Shown: one piece after another, positions 51,024-60,172 of the stretch | How positions within the stretch are numbered: position 1 is the first letter of the stretch | How the letters are laid out: each line of letters opens with the position of its first letter | DNA from: Flammula alnicola | Taxonomy: Eukaryota; Basidiomycota; Agaricomycetes; Agaricales; Strophariaceae | Assembly: GCA_015499995.1 (NCBI GenBank) | Contig: JADNRV010000098.1 | Coordinates: 124,001-188,000, forward strand | Reading direction: 5' to 3' | Length of the DNA stretch: 64,000 bases | Translations under genes and position numbers: made by a program | Notes under the pieces: generated by a model | Databases searched by the model: none | Told to the model about the DNA's origin: nothing | Seen by the model: only the letters and a program-made list of their open reading frames with translations

Positions 51024-52061
51024 TTCCCAGCATATTTATACCTCATCTTTCTATCACTGCCTGTGTTTCAAGTACAATTCTAATATAATGTACATATATA
51101 ATCGTAAAATATTCATTTCATTCGTCATTGGCTGTCATACAGCGTCAACAGGCAATGAAAAAATGACTCAAGCGGTCATAGATATGGTAATTTTTTCCCT
51201 ATGAAGCCCGTTTAACCAGGATCGGCAAGGCTGCGAAGAGATGAATTGTGTACCTTTGTGTACTATGCTGGGTACAGCGATCCCAGAGGACGTTGTCAAG
51301 ATCCAGCTCTTGCTCCTTCTTGGTCTTACATAAGAGATACAGTAGGCACCTTGGTGATCTTGGCAATACCTATTCCACAACCCGGAAGCGCGCTCGAAAT
51401 TTTGAAAGACTAAGGAACGCCAGAGCAAGGCGATCGTCCGGCCCACCGAGGAAAGGAAAGAGCAGGAGCTGCGTGCCGATAACGCCTGTGGCCAGAACAG
51501 TCAAACCACGATAAACAAATAGGATCTGAGAGTTGTCGGAATAGACAACAGTTTCTTTTTGGTGTTAAATTGTAGTCCTTTGGAACGGCCGTTCAATTGC
51601 GTGGCCCAACTCGTCGTTCTTTGGTTACTGGTATCTTCTTCCAGAGAAGGGGAGGTAACACCTCTTGACGACCATCTACGATGATGCGGCAGCCTTGGTG
51701 GACACAAAGTTGGCATTTGCATCAGGAAATTGGGCTAGGCGACTCAGTCAACCTGCCTGAGTTGTCGAGGCCGAAGCACTGTCCGACTGCCTATCGACTG
51801 CAGACTCGACGTACATAGGAGTTGTTGAAAGCGCTGTAGACTGAAATAACGGGACCATTGCAGACAAAAGGCTCAGCTTATCAGCCTATAGAGGATCATC
51901 GGAGTCAGTCTTGCTAGCTTGACTCTTCAACATAAAATAAAATAAAAATTATTCTGTATTTTATTCTGTTTATTCGAATTATTGTATTATTTCGCTCGTC
52001 CATTCAAGAGCAGCTCGTCGACAAGGACGGTGGTCTCCTACGCAACTTTTACGCATCGAGA
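51024..52061. other. Intergenic, no gene seen
   Basis: About 1 kb between two plus-strand genes. Short frames of about 70-90 codons occur on both strands without domains. The stretch 51930-51990 is strongly AT-rich, as expected of a promoter. Confidence 0.5.
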
Positions 52062-54574
52062 ATGAGTATCCATGTTGGTATCTTAACTGGTGACCTACTC
52101 AACAGATTCTTGGGATCCAGTCCAACGATTCTGATCTCTACGCAGTGAGCGACACCGCGTTTGCCAACCCAAGCGCCGACAAATCTGGGCCCGCAATAAA
52201 AGAAATCATCGGTCTACACACTTCATGTCAGGTCAACGAGGAGCACTGCCAAATTGTTCCAGATGATGCCCAGAAGATCGCAAGCGTGGTTCAGGAATTG
52301 TGCGGATCTGGCTCCGTGGATTGGTTAATCTCGACTGGTGGAACGGGATTTGGGGTCAGAGATGTTACACCTGAAGTCTGTCACTTTCCCTGTTCACGAC
52401 TTCGAATATGACTAAATACGCGTTCTCAAGGCCATAGCACCGCTCATTGAACGTCCGGCGCCAGGACTTGTTCATTTAATGCTGTCCTCGTCCCTCAAAC
52501 ACACACCTTTGGCTGCCCTCTCTCGACCTGTAGCAGGTACCTTCAAGGATACGTTGATAACCACTCTACCAGGAAGTGTCAAAGCTGTGAAAGAAAATCT
52601 TGATGCGCTGTTTCAGGCTGGTGTAGTAGAGCATGCCATTGAGCTCATTAGAGGAGGATCTGGTCAACAGGTTCATAGCCAACTTGCCGCGAACGACACC
52701 CTTACCTCCGATGCCACCAAGTCAGACCCTCATCGTCATCATCACCACCACCACGGAGAACATAGTACACCTAAGCCTCGCTCTGAAGTTGCTTTATCTC
52801 ATGATCCGTCTGCTCCTGGTGCGTGTGTCAATTCAATACTGTCTACGTCGTCTGATCAGTCTCTTTTAGTTTCTGCTCGACATAGAAAGTCACAATTCCC
52901 GCAGATTTCTCTCGAGAACGCACTGGGTATATTGAAAGGAAATATCCAGCGACTCCCTGTTCAAACGCTAGAAGTTCGTTAAAATACTTTATTCATCGCT
53001 GTCGAGATTTACCAATATCGACTGATATGTAGGTTGGCCACAAATTGGGAGGTTATGTCCTCGCAGAAGATGTGTTTGCACCACAGGATGTACCGCCCAC
53101 ATCCACCACAAGTGTCGACGGATATGCATTGCGATGTAAGTATTTTGTATCAGTCGCCCTTGTCGCCTCTCAAACATTGTTCTCTAGCTCTTGATCCTCC
53201 TGGAATATACAACGTCCTCACTGCACAGACACATTCGCTTTCTTCGCCTCTTCCAGAAGGATCTATTTATCGCATTAACACCGGTGGACCCCTTCCTGTT
53301 GGAGCGGACACTGTTATCATGGTGGAAGACACGGAACTGGTATCAACATTTGAGGAGAATCTGGGTCTTGCACTAGAGGAGAAAGAAGTCAAGACCCTCG
53401 TTCAGATACCTCCTGGAGAGAACGTGCGTGCGCCGGGGTCAGATGTGAGAAAAGGAGAATTGGTAATGCGTTCTGGAGACAGAGTAACGCAAGGAGGAGG
53501 CGAAGTGGGCACATTGGCTTTTGTTGGTCGGAAAGAAGTTTGTATTGCCTTCTATTAATCCGGACTGGCCATGCTCATCTCCTTATAAATTTAGGTTAAG
53601 GTTTATAAGAAACCCGTGGTTGCTATTTTGAGTACAGGAAACGAGATCGTGGATATACACAAGACCTTGACCGACGAGTCTTCACATGACGGATGGGGTG
53701 GCATATATGACACGAATCGACCATCGTTGCAGACGGTATTGGAGAGCATGGGATATGAAGTTGTGGATTTGGGAATTGTACCTGACGAGTAAGTGTTCGG
53801 AAGACATTTCATTCTTGGCTCTGCTGATGATTGGATTTATCCTCCACTAGCATCTCCGCTCACATAGACGCACTGAAGAAAGGACTACAGAGCGCAGACC
53901 TTATCCTCACGACAGGCGGAACGTCAATGGGCCCCACAGACCTTCTAAAACCTGTTATCGAGCGTTACCTGGATGGAGTTGTTCATTTTGGCAGAGTCAG
54001 CGTCAAGCCAGGCAAACCGACCACTTTCGCTAGCGTTCCTTTCGTAGAAGGAGATCAAACTACCTGGAAACCTATTTTTGCACTTCCCGGAAATCCGGCG
54101 TCTGCGCTGGTCACCTTCTATATATTCGTTATCCCAGCGTTAAGGAGGATGGGAGGATGGCCCGAGAGGATGTGTGAATTGCCGAGAGTCATGGTCCAGG
54201 TTCGTTTCTCTCTTCGCCGCAACCCATTGGGAGTACTCATCAAAATATTTATCTAGATACAAAATCCAATACCACTGGATCCTCGTGTCGAATTCCATCG
54301 TGTCATCATCAGAAGTTCTGTCAAATCTAGCTCCAGCCCAAACACCGAAACAACAACTTCGCCAGATGGGAGTGGCGTGGTGTTGAAAGCCTATAGCACA
54401 GGAGGCCAAAGATCAAGTCGTGCTGCGAGCTTATGTGAAGCTAATGGGCTCGTGGTGCTTCCACCCCTTCCTACTGCGGGTCATGAGGTGGCTGCTGCAT
54501 CGAGAAAAACAGGCCTCGAAATGGGAGAGTATGCACAGGCTGTTGTCATTGGAGAGATCGAGATGGAGTGGTAA
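52062..54574 (+). CDS. Molybdenum cofactor enzyme, MogA-MoeA fusion (gephyrin/CNX1-like)
   Basis: Nine exons: 52062-52089, 52146-52375, 52431-52818, 52870-52973, 53033-53135, 53188-53537, 53595-53788, 53851-54199, 54257-54574, totalling 688 codons (687 aa). The N-terminal MogA-like adenylyltransferase domain (residues 1-165) starts MSIHVGILTVSDTAFANPSA and has LISTGGTGFGVRDVTPE and AGTFKDTLITTLPGSVKAV. A linker of about 50 residues contains eight histidines in nine positions (HRHHHHHHG). The MoeA-like molybdotransferase domain follows, with TSVDGYAL, IYRINTGGPLPVGADTVIMV, LTTGGTSMGPTDLLKPVIE and FALPGNPASALVTFY. The first domain adenylylates molybdopterin; the second inserts molybdate to make active cofactor for nitrate reductase, sulfite oxidase and xanthine dehydrogenase. 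Order G-then-E is as in gephyrin and fungal CnxE, opposite to plant Cnx1. All phases close, so it is intact. Confidence 0.95.
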
Positions 54575-54735
54575 TCTTCATTTTTTTTCAAATTTAAAGC
54601 GGAATATATTTTAGGATCTTCTCGTGCGCAGCAGCTGTATTTCAATGTACCACTAACAATAGCGACCTTCGAATTGTGAATTAAGCTTGAAGTAAAAAAA
54701 TAAGTAAGGTCAGATGTACACATGGGCGGCATAGT

Positions 54736-54738
54736 TTA
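54736..54738. repeat. Target-site duplication TTA, left copy
   Basis: TTA directly before the left inverted repeat equals TTA at 60024-60026 directly after the right one. A three-base duplication is usual for CACTA-type insertions. Confidence 0.65.
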
Positions 54739-54900
54739 CACGGCGGACATTCAACTGTCAAGTCGGCCGACCGGTTGTCCTGTTAAGTCATACAGAGGTT
54801 ACCGGCAAGTCATACCTGTCATGACACAGGTTGACTTGCCGGTCACAGTGGCCGATGTCACGCTCTTTCTTTTCTTCAATGTTCTCGCCTCATATTCTGC
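54739..54900 (+). repeat. Left terminal inverted repeat
   Basis: 162 bp, ending CATATTCTGC. It is matched by the reverse complement of 59861-60023, differing by one base indel and a handful of substitutions in a T-rich stretch. Contains a small internal palindromic theme around ACCTGTCATGACACAGGT. Confidence 0.9.
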
Positions 54901-55212
54901 TGCTCAGACTGCTATTGCAAAATTGAGGCACGTTCTACCCGCCAGCGGTGCGTTTCTGATCTGGTAAGTACTCTTAATTTTCCATCTCTTTTAAACGGGT
55001 ATCGTTGAATGCTTATTTGTTCAAACTCTAGCGCACCCGTCCACGAATCCGACAATCACTTAACTGCGCGCGTCTTCGAAGGGGTAGGCGACGGCGCTTA
55101 TGTAGGCGGTGTACACTTATATCTCGACGACCGCGATCCTACGTTCGAAGCAAAACAAGAACTCGATGAAGGCGACGTCAAGTTTAGTAAACGTTACAAT
55201 AAATGTCAATAA
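54821..55212 (+). CDS. Chimeric gene starting inside the transposon end
   Basis: Exon 54821-54963, intron 54964-55031 (GT..AG), exon 55032-55212; 108 codons (107 aa) with stop TAA. The first 27 residues come from the inverted repeat (MTQVDLPVTVADVTLFLFFN and on). From 54901 the reading continues outside the repeat as AQTAIAKLRHVLPASGAFLI, then APVHESDNHLTARVFEGVGD and YLDDRDPTFEAKQELDEGD. The second part has good splice sites and balanced codon use, as if an ordinary host exon pair had been captured. I do not recognise its family. Whether it is expressed is unknown; an alternative is that it is the decayed end of a gene the element landed in, but the matching flanking repeats argue for capture. 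Confidence 0.55.
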
Positions 55213-55425
55213 TCTATTATAACAATTGAAAGTGGTGTCTTGGCATTTCCCACGGGGGATATGTGGGCGTTCTCATTGGCTGCAGCTGGGCCCACTGGCG
55301 TCGGGCAAACCAAGTGTCCAGGTGCGGGCGCGGCGAAGCCGGGCCAAGCGGCTAGTTGGAATTCAAAAATGTTTTCCGTCGAGCGTTTGCGTTCTGACAT
55401 TTCAAATCAGGAAAACGTCCAGTTG

Positions 55426-55570
55426 GTCTTTGGCGTCTTCGTCTTTAAGAATACATCTTTCTTCTCTCAGAAATATTTGTCTTTGATATGTCTTTGGTGC
55501 ATCTCTGTCTTTGGGAGACAATCTTTGTCTCTGTGAATTGTGTCTTTGTGTCTTTGGATGTCTTTAGACC
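55426..55570. repeat. Left subterminal GTCTTTG cluster
   Basis: About eight copies of GTCTTTG or close variants in 145 bp, on one strand, with 10-25 bp spacing. The mirror cluster at the right end is listed separately. Such arrays are transposase-binding regions in CACTA-type elements. Confidence 0.65.
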
Positions 55571-56149
55571 AAGCAACGGTCTTAGGTGTCTTTCGATCTA
55601 TACAGCCTATATGAGTCAATACCTCCTGGCCTCTTGACAGTCGAGCCTCATCAGAATAAGTACTGACATGCTTGGCTTTACAACAACAAATTTTACACGT
55701 CATTGTAGAACCTTCGAGATAGCATGTATTAATTTTCATTTGTAGAGAATACAGAAGCTATGATAGGGTGTGGACCACAAGTAGTGTCATCTTCATCCTA
55801 ATATCCTAACATGAGTGCCGCAGTCGTGGGCAGCTACCTGGCTATGTGCAGTGGGTGCGTTCTCTCGATGTGGAGTGAGCTGCCTTCATAATGCTCGAGT
55901 CACATGGAAGCTGAGGTTGTGAAAGCGAAATCAGTAGGGAATTTATGTGGTCCAGCATACTTAATTTATCGGCGATGCAGAAGGTATGAGGATGTTGTTC
56001 ATCGAAGTCGAGGATGAGGAGAGAGTGACAGCAGTGGAATTGAATTTGTGTGTCAAGTTCGTTCAAACTCCGATGCACGTGACTCCGTTGATATGGCTGA
56101 ACTCGAATTCGGAACTCCGACTTATTCCGTTCTCCCCCAACTCGAGGAC

Positions 56150-56199
56150 AAGTCGGATATGAGAAATCCGCCTCACCGCCTCATGCCCAGACTCCGCCT
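56150..56199. repeat. Inner inverted repeat, left arm
   Basis: AAGTCGGATATGAGAAATCC and following bases are mirrored at about 58286-58335 with roughly 80% identity over 50 bp. This may mark a nested 2.2-kb insertion or an old duplicated segment of the outer element. Confidence 0.4.
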
Positions 56200-56415
56200 C
56201 ATTCTCCGCCTCCTACAATTCTGCTCATTTATGCCAGCTCGGCCTTATGCACATGCCTAACCTTAGAAACGTTTGAAATAAGTGGATATCAGCGACCATG
56301 GCCTTACAAAATTCACGATCACGACCAAATCACGACTCGATCAGCCGCCTTCAGGCGCGCGTTGTGCAACAACCAGATACACTTCTCGTGTCGCATCCTT
56401 CAATGCAATGCCCAT

Positions 56416-56700
56416 CGAAAAGCAGAAGGGCTCTCGCGACATCTTTAAGCTTGCAGGCTTTATTCAATATGCTTCAAGGCTCAAAAATGTGATCCTGCTT
56501 GCCCAAAGTCTTCCCATCTTCCCGACAAGTAAACAGGAGGTTGAGGAGTGCTGGACAGTCGTCAAAGAGCTTGTGTAGTCAGCGTATATCCTTGATGAAA
56601 AGCCCGTGTCAGCTGCATTCAAGGAGCATGACACAGACAAAAGGATTCTGTTCACTGAACTTGTTTCTACAGTTCGAAAATTCAATCTATTTATTATTTT
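56416..56700 (+). pseudogene. Coding remnant with one stop codon inside the element
   Basis: One frame reads RDIFKLAGFIQYASRLKNVI, then PTSKQEVEECWTVVKELV, a TAG at 56576-56578, then SAYILDEKPVSAAFKEHDTD and RILFTELVSTVRKFNL. Amino-acid order on both sides of the stop looks coding. The pattern weakly recalls a protein family that is common near Agaricomycete transposons (DUF6532), but this is only an impression. No start or splice site is clear. Confidence 0.35.
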
Positions 56701-57279
56701 GATACCAGCTTTCACCTCGATTTCTACATGAAAAAGGAAAGATGATTCTACTATAAAAATCCTCCCGATACCATCCAGATGGCAGATCTTGAAAAAAAAA
56801 AAAAGAATAATCGGTCAGACAAGGTAAACTTGAAGACATAGCGAGAGCCGTATACAGCAACTGTATGTTTAGCCTTCTTGATCACAGCGAGACGCTGTTC
56901 CCCCCATAGCACAGATATCTTCCCGAATCTCCTGTTCGCGTGTTGATTGATTCGCGACGATCTGGCGGGTTTGTGAGACGAATCGAGGATTGGGATGCGT
57001 GTTCATGGATAAAGGCGGCTCGCCTACGATTCACATAGGCAAGGGGGAGGAACAACAGGCATTGGACGTGCTTGACTTGGGTGCACGACAGATTGCGATG
57101 CTGTCAGAAGAGTAGGTGGTTGTTGATCTGGCATAGTAACTGATCTAATATTCGAAGGATGAGCCGTCTGAAGGATGCGGTACCAGAGGCAAAAAGCGCG
57201 TGATACGAAGGGGTGAAAACGTTGAAGTTGCTGAAGGGCGTTGACCCTGAGGCAACGGGTAAGCAACCTGGAAGAAAAT

Positions 57280-58199
57280 CTAGTAACTTGAAGACGCCGA
57301 CGCGGTCTCTTCAGGCTGATGCAGATTCACTGGACATCCACCTGGGGCCTGGCAATGAGGCGCATAGACACCACATTTGACATTGAGACGATGTTTCGTG
57401 CACCCCGATACCGCGCATCGACCTTGGACTTCTCTGATAACGGGTGGCTGTAAACTTGTCCTAGTCATAAGGGCCGGCTGCAGGTAGGTATTGTGAAGCA
57501 ATTGCTGGGCATGCAGAGGTGGAGAAGGGTGCGGATCCTGGACGAAGCGAAAGAATTGGGCCGTGGGGGTTTCCAAGGTACCGGAACACTGTGAATCATA
57601 GTTTGTGAGCAAAGAGCGATCTCAAGGGTAGATGGAACATACAGAAATACAGAATTTCCCCTCTTTGCCATTCTTATCACTCACGGTAATCTTTTGGGGT
57701 GAGGAGAATGGTGCAACCTTGATAGTTGAATCACACAAGAGATCCTGACATGGCGGCGAGGACTACATCACGCCAGCGGGTATAGACAGATTGATAGCGA
57801 TGCGAAGAAAGGGCGAGATCTTTATTCATAGAAAATCAGCTCAAGCATCTGCGATAGCAATCACAGCGGAGCTCACGAAGGCGTTAGTAGATGGCTACAT
57901 CTGAAATATCTTTACTTGTCAGCAATAGCTAATGGAATAGAGAATGAAACTCACAATAGAATGGGCGGTGGTCAGCTTATGGTCTAAAAGCACGGGTAAT
58001 GTTGTAGAGCAGGTGAGGTTGCGCAAGAAGAGATAGAGAACGACGTTGACAACAAACGCATCGTAATCGTTCACGGTTCCTGGCATGCTCTGCCGCAAGG
58101 TCACGTGGGGAAAGAGATCACTAGCCGCTTTGGGCGTTTTGAAGCTTTTCGTACGAGCATCGGGAAAGGTTGGGTAAATTGGCCCTACGAGAGCTGAAT
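57280..58199 (-). CDS. Spliced cargo segment with Cys/His-rich motif
   Basis: On the minus strand one block (58199-57955) reads LVGPIYPTFPDARTKSFKTP and then VVNVVLYLFLRNLTCSTTLP. A second block (about 57840-57280) contains SSHRYQSVYTRWRDVVLAAM, then SPQKITVSDKNGKEGKFCIS, an intron of about 54 bp, CSGTLETPTAQFFRFVQDPH and finally a motif C-x4-C-x8-C-x5-HC-x5-C-x4-H (CAVSGC, KC, HC, GGC, NLH), stop at 57280. The motif fits a small zinc-binding fold seen in proteins of Agaricomycete mobile elements. The link between the two blocks (57955 to 57840) could not be set in one frame, so the model is partial and may be two genes. Function unknown. Confidence 0.45.
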
Positions 58200-58285
58200 C
58201 TATAGTAGATATGTTTGGATATTATGACGATCTATGCAGAATACTCACGGCCAGGGAGAATTCGCCTCTGAGTGGTCCGGACAAG

Positions 58286-58335
58286 GTGCCGGAGTCCGGC
58301 CTGAGCCGGTGAGGCGGATTTCCCATTTCCGACTT
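58286..58335. repeat. Inner inverted repeat, right arm
   Basis: Reverse complement of this stretch matches 56150-56199 at roughly 80%. See the left arm. Low certainty. Confidence 0.4.
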
Positions 58336-59485
58336 TCTCTGCCCAACTCCCATCTCGCCCACCGCAAGTGACAGGAATGCAGCCCCGCCCATACAGCCGT
58401 ACAGCCGGTGTGATGGATATGAGGACCCAGAAATGGCGAAAGGAGAGGGAAAAGGCTTGACAGAGACGTGAGAGGTGAAGAGAAGGCCCCACCCAGGTAC
58501 AAACTCCCACAAAACTGTTTTTGTTGCCCTCGCTCACCCCGTCTTCCAGGAAAAACCATCTCAGATCGATACTGCAGCCGTTGCACCCTCCAAACACAGT
58601 ACGTCCCCACCCTTCTCTTTTACTCCACATTATACAGGATTGAATGTTGAACATTCGATTTCAGGAGTTTTGCAACCTCGCCTTAGTCGCCTTGTGCCTG
58701 TGGCCTCATCCACTCTGAACCTAATACTGTCCAGGTTGACATTAACACAGCACACGACCCCGGCTGACGACGACCACAATGACTCTGCTATCGCCATCCA
58801 GCGTCGCCAGCATGACTAACCATGAGGGAGAAGCTTGAGGATCCCACTAGGTACATGGAAAAACCACCCGCATATACCGTCACTGACCATCGATCTACCT
58901 CTGGTTCAGATAGTGTCATAACAATCTGTAAGTTGGTCCACACCTCGCTCATTCTGTGTGCTGCCGCTAACTCTTTATCAGCTTTTTTCATGCAGATAGC
59001 GTGAGTATGGTCATTAACAGAGGAGCAGCCTTTGCACTCTAGTATATTCCCAATACCGAGGCCATCACCGCAGATGCATGTTCGTGGTTTTATTACGCAC
59101 TTGGCGGCAAGATTCGCCCCATCTTTGTACGTTCTTGTGGACAATGTCTTGACATCGAACACAGACTCCTCATGCTCGCAGCTCTTTTGCCCTCTTTGCC
59201 CCGCAGCCCTCACAAATAGCTTTGGAGGGTTAAACTCTGGCCTCTATCTAGTCGCCGGAACAGTGCTAGGAATAATGCAGAGTGGATCAAGCTGAGTGGA
59301 ATGGTTGGTTTAGCAGGTGTGATAGTTTTGCTCTCAGATGGCAGGTAGAATTAGGCTACCGCTCTGTATAATGGTTACTACAACTTAATTAAAGTCATTT
59401 TCCTTCTATTCTCTTCGAAAATGGCAAAATAAGCTTATTTTAAGAATATCACCGAGACCCATCTAGATTCTAGAGATGCCTAATC

Positions 59486-59684
59486 AAAGCAAAGATGGCA
59501 AAGACGTGCTTTACAAAGACATCCATATGTCTCTCTGAGATGAAAGTTGTCTTTGAAACATGTCAGTCGTCTTTCGGAGACATGTACCTTGATATCCAAA
59601 GACATGTCGTCTTTGCGTCTTTGGCGTCTTTACGTCTTTGGCGTCTTTACGTTTTGCAAAGACGCCAAAGATGCCCAAAGACGG
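59486..59684. repeat. Right subterminal CAAAGAC/GTCTTTG cluster
   Basis: More than ten copies of CAAAGAC or GTCTTTG within 200 bp, in both orientations; three TTTGGCGTCTTTACG-like units are near-tandem at 59615-59655. Mirrors the left cluster at 55426-55570. Confidence 0.65.
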
Positions 59685-59860
59685 ATTGGACATTTTCCTG
59701 ATATTGGCAGTAAGTTTCTTGTAAGTTTCTGTACTTCTTGTATGTTTGTTAGTTGCTAACGTTAGATTAAAGCGAATTCAAATAGTGGCGAAGACAATAC
59801 GTAGATTGATAGTGAGGGAATGAATTCGAATAAACACGACGCATGAGTACTATTAAATAC

Positions 59861-60023
59861 GCAGAATATGAGGCGAGAACATTAAAAAAAGAAAAGAGCG
59901 TGACATCGGCCACTGTGACCGGCAAGTCAACCTGTGTCATGACAGGTTATGACTTGCCGGTAACCTCTGTATGACTTAACAGGACAACCGGTCGGCCGAC
60001 TTGACAGTTGAATGTCCGCCGTG
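59861..60023 (-). repeat. Right terminal inverted repeat
   Basis: Reverse complement of the left repeat; ends GTCCGCCGTG at 60023 followed by the TTA duplication. Confidence 0.9.
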
Positions 60024-60026
60024 TTA
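60024..60026. repeat. Target-site duplication TTA, right copy
   Basis: TTA directly after the right inverted repeat, equal to TTA at 54736-54738. The preceding base would be the host base on the Argonaute side. Confidence 0.65.
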
Positions 60027-60083
60027 ACAATGTCAACGTCAATGCTCCATTCGGATCTTTCCGAGTTACCACGAGGCAGCGTT

Positions 60084-60090
60084 TATAAAA
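60084..60090 (+). promoter_or_regulatory. TATA-like box of the Argonaute gene
   Basis: TATAAAA, 83 bp upstream of the ATG at 60173 and 60 bp downstream of the transposon end. Position is right for a core promoter, so the element lies directly behind it. Not tested. Confidence 0.5.
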
Positions 60091-60172
60091 GACGAATTCC
60101 CAGGTCGATTCCTTTTCATCTTGAACCACCACCCCATTTCCAAGTTTCTTTCAAAGCGCTTATTTGTCAACT

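Larger units (their letters stand above)
54739..60023. mobile_element. CACTA-like DNA transposon, non-autonomous, with gene cargo
   Basis: The 5,285-bp element is bounded by near-perfect inverted repeats: 54739-54900 and 59861-60023, both reading CACGGCGGACATTCAACTGT inwards. It is flanked by TTA on both sides. Inside each end, 0.4-0.6 kb further in, lie clusters of GTCTTTG or its complement. Long inverted repeats, CACxx termini, a 3-bp duplication and subterminal arrays are the hallmarks of the CACTA/CMC group, which in Agaricomycetes includes Plavaka elements. No open frame longer than 150 codons exists inside and no transposase motif was recognised, so it must be moved by an enzyme made elsewhere. 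It carries spliced, coding-like segments at 54821-55212 and 57280-58199. Repeats are at least 95% alike over about 160 bp with one indel near 54815 and a few changes near 54865-54880, suggesting a recent insertion. Confidence 0.85.

Noticed and set aside
52731..52756. His-codon run as an engineered tag
   Set aside because: It lies within a natural linker with mixed codons and introns around it; no vector sequence is visible.
58788..59213. Minus-strand frame of 141 codons inside the element
   Set aside because: It lacks splice continuation, and a plus-strand exon-like stretch at 58822-58931 overlaps it; neither could be supported.
54739..60023. piggyBac-type insertion with TTAA sites
   Set aside because: The left flank reads TTTA, not TTAA; a 3-bp TTA duplication with CACGG ends fits better.
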